From Chrysomallon squamiferum (taxonomy: Eukaryota; Mollusca; Gastropoda; Neomphalida; Peltospiridae): DNA of 10,000 bases. Within the stretch, counting starts at the first letter, position 1, and each line of letters starts with the position of its first letter. The notes under the pieces were generated by a model, which was not told where the DNA came from, did no database searches, and saw only the letters and a program-made list of their open reading frames with translations. The stretch is from positions 6,806,227 to 6,816,226 of the forward strand of contig CM022671.1 in assembly GCA_012295275.1 (NCBI GenBank). Reading direction: 5' to 3'. Of the stretch, positions 1-8,620 are shown piece after piece. The position numbers were made by a program, and so were the translations under genes.

Positions 1-414
1 GATTTCATTGAGCAGACGTCACATTTGCTATGTTATACAAAACAAGACTGTGTCATTGAACTAAGTACTTGTCAAACAGTTTTTCTTTGTTTTGAAATAA
101 TAATAACAAAAACAATAATATATACACGTGCACATATACAGACACACACATACACACATTTAAAAATGATTAAGAAGCAAACATTTACATGTATGCACTC
201 CAAATTCAAAATAGTAATCAAATATAAATAAATAAATAAATGAATGCAGATGGTGTTTTTATCTCAAATATGAATATTTGTGGTTCAGTACAAACAAAAA
301 CATGCAATTGTAAAAAGTAAGACTTTCTGGTAGTGTCTAATCTATTGCAGATACACAAGTTAGAACGGGAAACGTTGCAGATTAATAAATCTGGCTTACC
401 GTCTAACTACATGA
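1..414. other. AT-rich non-coding stretch
   Basis: I see no gene here. The sequence is AT-rich, with a short CA-rich patch around 125-160 and a small TAAA run around 222-242. Two CAG trinucleotides after T-containing sequence (347-349 and 378-380) could serve as splice acceptors for the open frame that follows. However, the frame used from 445 has a TGA at 412-414, so an exon entered at either acceptor would meet a stop in that frame. A short upstream ATG at 432 is closed after seven codons. Confidence 0.5.
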
Positions 415-444
415 CAACTTAAAACATTAAGATGCAAGACTCGT

Positions 445-801
445 ATGGATTGTAATCAACTCAGCCATGAAGGAAAGTGTTTTTGTAATTTAGGTTTTGA
501 GATCGATGTCAACGCGCATGCGCACACGACTTTAACTGCAGAAGAAGCCATGAAGAGTCCAAAAAAGAAAGTGGGCCCGAAACCGGGCGAGTCCAGTTCC
601 TCTGAAAGCCTGAAATCTAACAGCGAGCACTCTAACAGCGAGCACTCTAACAGCGAGCAGTCTAACAGCTCGCAGGCTAAGAGCATTCACTCTAAGAGCT
701 TGCAGTCTCAGGACAAAGAACAAACTGGCAAAGAAGAAAAACATCCATTCGTTATCGGTGCACGCAGGCTTTATCTCAGAGCTCTGAAAAGACTGAAGTA
801 A
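445..801 (+). CDS. Ser-rich hypothetical ORF with 15-bp repeats; possible N-terminal exon
   Basis: This 118-codon frame starts at ATG 445. A second in-frame ATG at 550 has a purine at -3 and would give 84 codons. I do not recognise the protein. It has a basic start after the second Met (KSPKKKVGPKPG), a Ser-rich centre built from five-residue repeats, and a basic end (RRLYLRALKRLK). It has no membrane segment. It is much less AT-rich than its flanks, and the repeats keep a Ser-x-Ser-x-His/Gln pattern while the DNA changes, which hints at real coding. The segment lies upstream of the SLC6 exons on the same strand. A GTAATA at 798-803 could be a donor (phase 2), which would make it part of the cytosolic N-terminus of the transporter. 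It could equally be an unrelated small exon or a chance ORF. Confidence 0.35.
   Translation: MDCNQLSHEGKCFCNLGFEIDVNAHAHTTLTAEEAMKSPKKKVGPKPGESSSSESLKSNSEHSNSEHSNSEQSNSSQAKSIHSKSLQSQDKEQTGKEEKHPFVIGARRLYLRALKRLK
616..705 (+). repeat. Six tandem 15-bp repeats, coding-like
   Basis: Six head-to-tail 15-bp units start at 616, 631, 646, 661, 676 and 691. The first three are nearly identical (TCTAACAGCGAGCAC or ...CAG) and the later ones diverge. Read in the frame of the ORF at 445 they give SNSEH, SNSEH, SNSEQ, SNSSQ, AKSIH and SKSLQ. The unit length is a multiple of three, so copy-number change would keep the frame. Confidence 0.85.
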
Positions 802-1527
802 TATAAAAACATATTTCATACTGTTCACCTTTGATGCGGTTCTTGTTCATTTTTTTTTTTTTTTTTTTTTTTCTTCTTCTTCTTCCTTGTTACTGTTGTT
901 GCTTTGTTTTATTTATATTGCTCGTTTTGTTTGGTTTTTTTGTTTTTTTGTTTGTTTTTTTATTATCATTAATATAATTTTATGTTCTTACTTTATTTTA
1001 TTTTTCAGAATTTCGTCACTTATATGTTGTTGTTTTCAGGGGGGTTTTTTCTTTTTTTTGTTGTTATTTTTTTTTTTTCTTCTTCTTCTTCTTCTTTTCC
1101 TTATCGTTCTTGCCGTTTCTCAGTATTTTCTGGGTTTTTTTTTTTCTTTCTTTTATCTTTCTTTCTTTCTTTCTGGCTTGGGGGTGGGTATTTTTTGTTG
1201 CTGTTGTCTTTTATTTGTTTCATTGCTCTTGTTTCCATTCCGATCTCTGTTTTATGCTGGATATGTATACATAACCTTGAACTTGCTACAAATCTTCGAC
1301 AACCTGAGAATACAAATAAGAAAATTCATATTCATCTCAGAACCTTGTTTGTTTACCTCGTTATGTTTAATATGTGATAAACAATTTTATACGAATAGTT
1401 ACATGATGATAACAAAATAAATAAATGTAAATTAAACAATTAATAAACAATTAATAAGGAAGTAATTAATATGTACAATCGATGCGTTCAGTGAATGTGT
1501 TGGTGAAGAAGAACAGTGTTATAAAAA
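802..1527. other. T-rich, low-complexity non-coding stretch
   Basis: Poly-T at about 850-872 is followed by TTC repeats to 886. After that comes T-rich sequence with TTC repeats near 1080-1096 and TTTC repeats near 1143-1172. From about 1230 the base composition is more ordinary but still AT-rich, and I see nothing coding in it. The long open frames in this stretch consist of Phe/Leu/Cys codons produced by T-rich DNA. Confidence 0.6.
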
Positions 1528-1736
1528 ATTAAATTAAAATTAAAATTAATTAAAATTAATTAAAATTAAAATTAAAAATTAAAAAATTAAAATTAAAATT
1601 AATTAAAATTAAAATTAATTAAAATTAAAATTAAAATTAAAATAAAAAATTAAAAAATTAAAATTAAAACTAAAATTAAAATTAAAATATATATAAAAAA
1701 TAAAAGTTTAACGTTAAAATAAATTAAAATTGAATT
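1528..1736. repeat. AAAATTAAAATTAATT-type A/T repeat
   Basis: About 200 bp consist almost only of A and T, made of irregularly alternating AAATT and AATTAATT blocks. The period drifts around 6 to 7 bp. This is simple-sequence DNA lying just before the TM1-like exon remnant. Confidence 0.8.
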
Positions 1737-1760
1737 AGAAATTGTATGTCGATCTCTGAT

Positions 1761-1867
1761 GAGGGGAAAACTATATGGGATAAAAAAAAAGTTTTCCTGT
1801 TTTCTGTGATTGGGTTGCAGTTGACTTGGGTATGTCTGGAGATTTCTCTGATTACAGAAATGGTGGG
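1761..1867 (+). pseudogene. SLC6: Decayed SLC6 TM1 exon (frameshifted)
   Basis: The sequence clearly derives from the exon for SLC6 transmembrane helix 1, but it is broken. Frame 1761 reads a Trp-Asp-Lys-Lys stretch, then FLFSVIG, like the family's W..K.DFLLSVIGFAVDLGNVWRF. One base is missing near 1815-1817, after which AVDLG is in the next frame with GAC at 1823-1825, the position of the amine-binding Asp (D98 in human SERT). Another base is missing at about 1832 before VWRF (1834-1845). About five bases are missing before YRNGG (1853-1867). The expected GT donor after the NGG codons is absent (GGGATAAG). The conserved Asp before FLLS is Val. The order, strand and position just upstream of the TM2 exon all fit the native TM1 exon, whose last base should supply the split Gly codon. 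It is either true decay or local assembly error. The exon's 5' limit is uncertain; a TAG at 1736-1738 is a possible acceptor. Confidence 0.7.
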
Positions 1868-1954
1868 ATAAGAAAGCTTTTTTTTTTATCATCACTGTTG
1901 CTGTTGTTGCTTTTGGGTTTATTATTATTTTATTATTATTATTATTTTATTATT

Positions 1955-1988
<34 letters not shown>

Positions 1989-2026
1989 TATTATTTCATC
2001 ATTATTTATAATTATTATTATTATTA

Positions 2027-2070
<44 letters not shown>

Positions 2071-2369
2071 TACTACTACTTATTATTATTTCACAATACT
2101 ATTATTTTGTTTCTTATTTATATATCTGTCTGTCTGTCTGCACACGTGTATAACTACCTATCAGTCTATCAATCTGTCGTTCTCTCTTTCTCTCTCTACG
2201 TATATATATATATATATATATTTATGTATGGAAACATCTTTCAGTCAGTGTATGTATCTGTAAGCCTGTCTGTCAGTATGTCGGTGTGTGTGTCTGTTTA
2301 TCTCTGTTCTTCTAAATGTTTGTGTATTAAGTTAGGTGGTTTGTTTTTTTGTGTGTTTTGTTTTTTCAG
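1868..2369. other. Intron between TM1 remnant and TM2 exon, repeat-rich
   Basis: This stretch of about 500 bp carries an ATT/TTA tract (about 1918-2090), then TCTG units near 2128-2140, a (TA)n run at about 2203-2221 and degenerate GTCT/GTAT sequence. It ends in a T-rich tract and CAG at 2367-2369, the acceptor of the TM2 exon. I see no coding sequence in it. Confidence 0.6.
1918..2090. repeat. (ATT)n microsatellite, interrupted
   Basis: Mostly perfect TTA/ATT trinucleotides with a few interruptions (TTTATT, CATCATT), ending in a short ACT run (2069-2080). Long Tyr/Leu/Ile open frames across it are artefacts of the repeat. Confidence 0.9.
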
Positions 2370-2504
2370 GGGCGTTTCTCGTACCGTATTTTCTGATGCT
2401 GATATTTGTGGGGATGCCTCTGTTCTACATGGAGCTGGCTCTGGGGCAGTTTCATCGCAATGGGATGATCAGTGTCTGGTCGAGAGTCTGTCCTCTCTTC
2501 ACGG
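2370..2504 (+). CDS. SLC6: SLC6 transporter exon: TM2 and first intracellular loop
   Basis: This 135-nt internal exon of a sodium/chloride-coupled neurotransmitter transporter is preceded by a T-rich tract and CAG, and followed by GTAATA. Both ends are phase 1: its first two bases finish a Gly codon and its last G starts the next. It reads [15 protein letters not shown] and then [20 protein letters not shown], ending CPLFTG. The [11 protein letters not shown] block is the hallmark of TM2 in SLC6 proteins, and the QFHRNG and CPLFTG parts match the first intracellular loop of monoamine transporters (QYHRNG, CPIFKG in SERT). The GAF at its start completes the family signature WRF-PY-(x4)-NGGG-x-F, whose first half lies in the broken exon upstream. 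The exon itself has no stop or frameshift. Confidence 0.95.
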
Positions 2505-2547
2505 GTAATACTTCGTGTATCTCTCCTTATGAAGTGGCATCTGTGTC

Positions 2548-2648
<101 letters not shown>

Positions 2649-2744
2649 ACAGAAAGAGAGACACACAGGGACAGAGAGAGAGACACACACACAGAGACAG
2701 AGAGAGACACAGGGACAGAGAGAGAGAGAGACAGGGAGAGAGGG

Positions 2745-3499
2745 ACCCGTTATACATGAGATAAGTGTAACTCACATCTTGCGTTCAGTACACACTTTTT
2801 AATATCTCTTAACGATCTACTTTCGACTTTCAGCTTCTAAAAGTTTAATATATAAACTACTCTGTGAAGTATTTATTTTAAATAATGTTTATTTACCAGT
2901 TATTAATTTAAAAAAAAATAAACATAAATATAAAAAATCTCATGTATATAAAAGATATAAACAAAGAATGGGAATGTTAATGGTACAAACGCGCTTACTG
3001 TATTAATGGTTATAACACATGTTTCAGTAATAAAGAAACGAAACTGCTGCGCGGGTTGCTCCTTCCAATCAGCAGTAACATGTACCATCCCATACACAGC
3101 ACATACTAACATTCTTTTCGTTATTTTGCCTCGTAACATGCTATTTAAAGTTTTGTATTGGTGACACGAAACGTCATGTGTAGCACAGTGTTATCGTTTA
3201 ACGCTTTTAGAACTAGTATTTAATAACTGACTAAATATAATTAACATGTATATAAAGAACTGAATCTGTGCAAATAAAATTTTCGAACCCTAATCCAGTA
3301 TTCCTTCTATAAATTGTCTAGTGTAAGGGAGTTAACCTATCACATAGCCGAAGACTGGTTCATATCAGTGTTATTAGACTGATATCTGTAACTCTCATGA
3401 AAAAAAAAAAAAATATATATATATGTTTGTATTATAATTACCTTTCCCGCTACCACATATATACAATAGTTTAAAATATTAAACTCGCATGTAGGATTA
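2745..3499. other. Unique-looking intronic DNA, no gene seen
   Basis: Part of the intron between the TM2 and TM3 exons. It is AT-rich but of ordinary complexity, with short A-runs (2910-2917, 3401-3413) and a short TA run (3414-3424). A minus-strand open frame at 2903-3139 has a mixed amino-acid composition, but I recognise no domain in it and see no supporting context. No RNA gene or transposon ends are evident. Confidence 0.5.
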
Positions 3500-3958
3500 T
3501 TTATTTATTAATATTTATTTATTTGTTTGTTTGTTTATATATTTATTTATTTGATTGTTTATTTTTATTTATATATTTATATATTTATTTGTTTATTCGT
3601 TTGTTTATATATTTATTTATATATTTATTTATTTGTTTATTTATTTATTTGTTTGTTTCTTTATTTGATTTTTTTATATTTATTTGTTTATTTATTTATT
3701 TTTTTCTTTGATTGTTTGTTAATTTTTTGTTTGTTTGCTTGTTTATATATTTATTTATTTGATTGTTTGTTTTTATTTATATATTTATATATATTTATTT
3801 GTTTATTCGTTTGTTTATATATTTATTTATATATTTATTTATTTGTTTATTTATTTATTTATTTATTTATTTGTTTATTTGATTTTTTTATATTTATTTG
3901 TTTGTTTGTTTTATTTTTTTTTTTTTTTATTTATTTGTTTGTTTGTTTGTTTTTATAT
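3500..3958. repeat. TTTA/TTTG tetranucleotide tract with a ~210-bp tandem duplication
   Basis: The T-rich tract mixes TTTA, TTTG and TATA units. Two long stretches correspond: the GTTTATATAT at 3533 recurs at 3741, GTTTATTCGT at 3591 recurs at 3801, and GATTTTTTTA at 3667 recurs at 3881. The offsets of 208, 210 and 214 bp show one duplication followed by small indels. The tract runs up to about 10 bp before the acceptor of the TM3 exon and may act as its pyrimidine-rich region. Confidence 0.85.
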
Positions 3959-3968
3959 TTACATACAG

Positions 3969-4179
3969 GTGTAGGCTATGGTATATGTGTTGTGGCGACG
4001 CTGGTCGGCTCGTACTACAACACAATCATCGCGTGGGCGTTTTACTTTCTGTTGGCCTCTCTGCACGAGACTCTACCGTGGAGCGTCTGCAACAGAACCT
4101 GGAACACGCCCAAATGCATCGAACCCGGCTACAGCGGCAACCTCACTGACACCGAGAGTTCATCAGTGCAGTATTTTGA
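3969..4179 (+). CDS. SLC6: SLC6 transporter exon: TM3 and large extracellular loop 2
   Basis: This 211-nt exon has a TACATACAG acceptor and a GTATGT donor (4180-4185). It enters in phase 1 and leaves in phase 2. It encodes GVGYGICVVATLVGSYYNTI, then IAWAFYF, which is TM3. By alignment the SYYNT tyrosines correspond to SERT Y175/Y176, in the substrate site and outer gate. The residue aligned with SERT I172 is Val, as in DAT and NET, and Gly follows it. LPWSVCNRTWNTPKC begins extracellular loop 2. Its two Cys are nine residues apart, as in the conserved loop disulfide (C200-C209 in human SERT), and NRT and NLT are possible N-glycosylation sites. Reading past the donor meets a stop within a few codons (TAA at 4196-4198), which supports the splice site. 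Confidence 0.95.
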
Positions 4180-4648
4180 GTATGTAGTTAATCTCTAATT
4201 TTTTTTATTTTTTTTTAAATAAATTATCTATTTGCTGTTATGAGTTATTAAGGTTGCTATAATGTTGTCCAGGTAAGCGTGCTTGAGTCTTTGTAGCTGT
4301 ATTATAAGACACCTTAAAACAACCACTTAACTTATAATGTGCCACCCTGCACACAAGTCAAACCTGTTTATAACGACCACCTTGATTCTTAGCTAATGTT
4401 TGCGTAAAAAGGAGGTTGGCGGTATAAAGAGTTGTCTGAGGCTATGAATTACCACATGTTCCAAATCTCGGTACTGGTCCCAAAATATCCTTGTGCTTGA
4501 ATTACAAAAAAGTATACTGAGGTATAGATTCCTATATTTGTATCATTCAATAAAAGTGTTAAGTATAAGCGAACGAATTAGAAAATAATAATATTAAATA
4601 AAATAATAATAATAAAATTAAATTAAATAAATAAATAAATTAATTAAT
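4180..4648. other. Intron start, no gene seen; repeated TTATAA..CCACC motif
   Basis: AT-rich intronic DNA. Within 4302-4428 a related motif occurs three times in direct orientation (TTATAAGACACCTT at 4302, TTATAATGTGCCACCCT at 4332, TTATAACGACCACCTTG at 4368) and once inverted (AGGTTGGCGGTATAAA at 4413-4428). The inverted copy could pair imperfectly with 4367-4382 around a 30-nt loop. This may be the remnant of a dispersed element. No transposase or other coding region is visible. Confidence 0.45.
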
Positions 4649-4651
4649 TAT

Positions 4652-4744
<93 letters not shown>
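4652..4744. repeat. (ACT)n(AAT)n compound microsatellite
   Basis: About 13 TAC/ACT trinucleotides (4652-4690) switch directly to about 18 TAA trinucleotides (4691-4744). TAAA/CAAA units follow to about 4768. Read on the minus strand this gives Ser and Ile homopolymers, which are artefacts. Confidence 0.9.
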
Positions 4745-4749
<5 letters not shown>

Positions 4750-4879
4750 CAAATAAATAAACAAATAAGACTAATTGTTGAACTATTTACATTGCCTGTA
4801 TTCTTGTCATTCACTTTTTCTCGCATGCTTTGAAATCACTGATACCAGTGAAGTAATTTCCTATGTCAACAGTAATTAA

Positions 4880-5530
4880 TATTGATCTTGTTGTTATTAT
4901 TAACATTATTATTATTACTGTTATTATTAGTAGTATTAGTAGTAACTGTAGTAGTAATAGTAGCAGCAGCAGCAGTGGTAAAACTAACAATAGTACTAAT
5001 ACTGGTAACAGAAGTAGTAGTTTTAGTAGAAGTGGTAGTAGTAGAGCTAGTAGCATTAGCAGTAGCACTAGCATGCCGAATAGCCTTGTAAACATAGTCG
5101 GTACAGACAATTTCGTGCTTGTATATTTTAGTAGTAGTACTAGTAGTAGTAGTAGTAATTGTTGTTGTTGTTGTAGTAATAGTAGTGGTATTACTGGTAG
5201 TAGCATAATAGCAGTAATAGCAGTATTTGTAGTAGCAGTGGTAGTAATTGTAATAGTGGTAGTAGTAGTAGCAGTATTTGTAGTAGTAGTAACAGTATTT
5301 GTAGTAGTAGTAACAGTAATGTGTAGTAGTAGTAGTAATAGTAATAGTAGTAGTAGTAGTAGCAGTATTTGTAGTAATAGTGGTAGTAGTAGTAGTAGAG
5401 CAGTATCTGTAGTAGTTTTAGTAATAATAGTAATAGTGGTAAGAGTAGTAGCTGTATAGGTAGTAGTTGTTGTTACAGCAATAGTCGTAGTAGCAGTAGC
5501 AATATGTGTAGTAGTGTGTAGTTGTATTTT
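4880..5530. repeat. Degenerate AGT/ATT trinucleotide tract before the TM4 exon
   Basis: About 650 bp of imperfect three-base repeats, mainly AGT/TAG with ATT, GCA and GTT interruptions. Because the period is three, long open frames arise on both strands (for example 4863-5459 plus and 4811-5569 minus), giving Ser/Val or Thr/Leu runs. A less repetitive island at about 5071-5125 interrupts it. It ends in TTGTTGTTGCAG, the acceptor of the next exon. Confidence 0.85.
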
Positions 5531-5540
5531 GTTGTTGCAG

Positions 5541-5679
5541 ACGAGAGTTGTTGCAAGTTCACAAGTCAAGTGGGATTGACCACGTGGGGCCTGTGAAAAC
5601 GGACCTCGCCTTCAGTCTCATCTTTATCTTAATCCTCGTCTACGTCTGCATGTTCAAGGGAATCAAAATGTCTGGAAAG
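5541..5679 (+). CDS. SLC6: SLC6 transporter exon: end of loop 2 and TM4
   Basis: This 139-nt exon lies between TTGTTGCAG and a GTCAGT donor. Its first base completes the Glu codon begun in the previous exon (phase 2), and it ends in phase 0 after SGK. It reads RELLQVHKSSGIDHVGPVKT, then a hydrophobic TM4 (LAFSLIFILILVYVCMF), then KGIKMSGK. The pattern R..LQ.H.S.GI..G and the ending KG(V/I)K.SGK are typical of monoamine transporters. GIDHVGP is closer to the DAT loop, whereas LLQVH is SERT-like. The exon is uninterrupted and fits its neighbours in phase. Confidence 0.94.
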
Positions 5680-5770
5680 GTCAGTTACATTTTAAACTTT
5701 CTCCTTTTAACATTTCAAATAGTATAACTATTCTAAATATTAAATATATGTGAATTTTTACTTTTAATAT
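5680..5770. other. Short AT-rich 5' end of the TM4-TM5 intron
   Basis: The 91 bp between the GTCAGT donor and the first minisatellite unit are AT-rich and have no visible feature. This is almost the only non-repeat sequence in the 3,752-bp intron. Confidence 0.6.
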
Positions 5771-5883
5771 GTTGTTATTTAAATTAACAGAGGGATGTTA
5801 CTGTTGCTATTTAAATTAACAGAGAGGTGTTACTGTTGTTATTTAAATTAACAGAGGAATGTTACTGTTGTTATTTAAATTCA

Positions 5884-8104
5884 CAGAGGAATGTTACTGT
5901 TGTTATTTAAATTAACAGAGGAATGTTACTGCTGTTATTTAAATTAGCAGTGGAATGTTACTGTTGTTATTTAAATGAGCAGTGGAATGTTACTGTTGTT
6001 ACTGAAATAACAGAGGGGTGTTACTGTTGTTATTGAAATAACAGAGGGGTGTTACTGTTGTTATTGAAATAACAGAGGGGTGTTACTGTTGTTAATGAAA
6101 TAACAGAGGGGTGTTACTGTTGTTATTGAAATAACAGAGGTGTTACTGTTGTTATTGAAATAACAGATGGATGTTACTGTTGTTATTGAAATAACAGAGG
6201 GTGTTACTGTTGTTATTGAAATAACAGAGGGTGTTACTGTTGTTATTGAAATAACAGAGGGGTGTTACTGTTGTTATTGAAATAACAGAGGGGTGTTACT
6301 GTTGTTAATGAAATAACAGAGGGGTGTTACTGTTGTTATTGAAATAACAGAGGTGTTACTGTTGTTAATGAAATAACAGAAGGGTGTTACTGTTGTTATT
6401 TAAATAACAGAGGGGTGTTACTGTTGTTAATGAAATAACAGAGGGGTGTTACTGTTGTTATTGAAATAACAGAGGTGTTACTGTTGTTAATGAAATAACA
6501 GAGGGGTGTTACTGTTGTTATTGAAATAACAGAGGGGTGTTACTGTTGTTAATGAAATAACAGAGGGGTGTTACTGTTGTTATTGAAATAACAGAGGTGT
6601 TACTGTTGTTAATGAAATAACAGAGGGGTGTTACTGTTGTTATTGAAATAACAGGGGTGTTACTGTTGTTATTTAAATAACAGATGGGTGTTAGTGTTGT
6701 TATTTAAAATAACAGAGGAGTGTTACTGTTATTTAAATTAACAGAGGAGTGTTAGTGTTGTTATTTAAATTAACTAAGGATGTTGCTGTTGTTATTTAAA
6801 ATAACAAAGGAATGTTACTGTTGTTATTTAAATTAACAGATGGATGTTACTGTTGTTATTTAAATTAACAGAGAGGTGTTGTTGTTGTTACTGATATAAC
6901 GGAGGGGTGTTGCTGTTGTTATTGAAATAACAGATGGGTGTTACTGTTGTTACTGAAATAACAGATGGGTGTTACTGTTGTTATTTAAATTAACAGAGGA
7001 ATGTTACTGTTGTTATTTAAATTAACAGAGGAATGTTACTGCTGTTATTTAAATTAGCAGTGGAATGTTACTGTTGTTATTTAAATGAGCAGTGGAATGT
7101 TACTGTTGTTACTGAAATAACAGAGGGGTGTTACTGTTGTTATTGAAATAACAGAGGGGTGTTACTGTTGTTATTGAAATAACAGAGGGGTGTTACTGTT
7201 GTTAATGAAATAACAGAGGGGTGTTACTGTTGTTATTGAAATAACAGAGGTGTTACTGTTGTTAATGAAATAACAGAGGGGTGTTACTGTTGTTATTGAA
7301 ATAACAGAGGGGTGTTACTGTTGTTAATGAAATAACAGAGGGGTGTTACTGTTGTTATTGAAATAACAGAGGGGTGTTACTGTTGTTATTGAAATAACAG
7401 AGGGGTGTTACTGTTGTTAATGAAATAACAGAGGGGTGTTACTGTTGTTATTGAAATAACAGAGGTGTTACTGTTGTTAATGAAATAACAGAAGGGTGTT
7501 ACTGTTGTTATTTAAATAACAGAGGGTGTTACTGTTGTTAATGAAATAACAGAGGGGTGTTACTGTTGTTATTGAAATAACAGAGGTGTTACTGTTGTTA
7601 ATGAAATAACAGAGGGGTGTTACTGTTGTTATTGAAATAACAGAGGGGTGTTACTGTTGTTAATGAAATAACAGAGGGGTGTTACTGTTGTTATTGAAAT
7701 AACAGAGGTGTTACTGTTGTTAATGAAATAACAGAGGGGTGTTACTGTTGTTATTGAAATAAACAGGGTGTTACTGTTGTTATTTAAATAACAGATGGGT
7801 GTTAGTGTTGTTATTTAAAATAACAGAGGAGTGTTACTGTTATTTAAATTAACAGAGGAGTGTTAGTGTTGTTATTTAAATTAACTAAGGATGTTGCTGT
7901 TGTTATTTAAAATAACAAAGGAATGTTACTGTTGTTATTTAAATTAACAGATGGATGTTACTGTTGTTATTTAAATTAACAGAGAGGTGTTGTTGTTGTT
8001 ACTGATATAACGGAGGGGTGTTGCTGTTGTTATTGAAATAACAGATGGGTGTTACTGTTGTTACTGAAATAACAGATGGGTGTTACTGTTGTTATTTAAA
8101 TTAA
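5884..8104. repeat. Higher-order tandem duplication (~1.11 kb) inside the minisatellite
   Basis: The first part of the array occurs twice in the same order of variant units, at about 5884-6993 and 6994-8104. Rare markers recur at a fixed offset: the unit with GCTGTTATTT at 5931 and 7041, and CTGATATAAC at 6891 and 8002. A run of unusual units (AACAGATGGGTGTTAGTG through ATTAACTAAGG) is also found near 6680-6780 and 7790-7890. The offset is 1,110-1,111 bp, about 36 units. Exact ends are uncertain because the unit itself repeats. Confidence 0.85.
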
Positions 8105-8620
8105 CAGAGTGTTACTCTTGTTATTGAAATAAGAGAGGGGTGTTACTGTTGTTATTTAAATTAACAGAGGAATGTTACTGTTGTTATTTAAATAACAGAG
8201 GGGTGTTACTGTTGTTATTTAAATTAACAGAGGAATGTTACTGTTGTTATTTAAATAACAGAGGGGTGTTACTGTTGTTATTTAAATTAACAGATGGATG
8301 TTACTGTTGTTATTTAAATTAACAGATGGATGTTACTGTTGTTATTGAAATAACAGAGGGTGTTACTGTTGTTATTTAAAATAACAGAGGGTGTTACTGT
8401 TGTTATTTAAATAACAGAGGGGTGTTACTGTTGTTATTTAAATTAACACAGTGTTACTCTTGTTATTGAAATAAGAGAGGGGTGTTACTGTTGTTATTTA
8501 AATTAACAGAGGAATGTTACTGTTGTTATTTAAATAACAGAGGGGTGTTACTGTTGTTATTTAAATTAACAGAGGAATGTTACTGTTGTTATTTAAATAA
8601 CAGAGGGGTGTTACTGTTGT
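8105..8620. repeat. Second higher-order duplication (~342-bp offset) inside the minisatellite
   Basis: The rare unit with GTGTTACTCTTG at 8109 recurs at 8451. The following units, which alternate AAATTAACAGAGGAATG and AAATAACAGAGGGGTG, recur in the same order, giving an offset of 342 bp or about 11 units. A smaller repeat with GGGTGTTATGG at 8761 and 8917 (offset 156 bp, five units) lies further downstream. Confidence 0.75.

Noticed and set aside
887-1420. Phe/Leu-rich open frame resembling a membrane protein
   Set aside because: T-rich low-complexity DNA encodes Phe and Leu by default. It has no conserved motif, and overlapping frames give similar strings.
1868-1880. AT-AC type intron after the TM1 remnant (GGG then ATAAGA)
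   Set aside because: The sequence does not match the U12 donor ATATCCTT, and the downstream acceptor is CAG, not AC. A lost GT donor is the simpler reading.
2903-3139. Minus-strand 78-codon frame of mixed composition
   Set aside because: I recognise no domain, the AT-rich end gives only Phe/Tyr/Ile, and it lies within an intron. A transcript or homologue would be needed to keep it.
3527-4198. A 223-codon open frame reading through the T-rich tract into SYYNT and LPW sequence
   Set aside because: The first part is repeat translation. Only 3969-4179 is coding, bounded by CAG and GTATGT, and the frame closes shortly after the donor.
4811-5569. Minus-strand open frame of 252 codons, and plus-strand 198 codons, with Thr/Leu and Ser/Val runs
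   Set aside because: Both come from a degenerate three-base repeat, which stays open on both strands. The minus-strand frame overlaps a real exon on the other strand.
8140-8322. Open frame with repeating Leu/Tyr/Cys/Asn motifs in the minisatellite
   Set aside because: It is opened by chance over a few units of mixed length. The 31-bp unit changes frame, and stops occur in neighbouring units.
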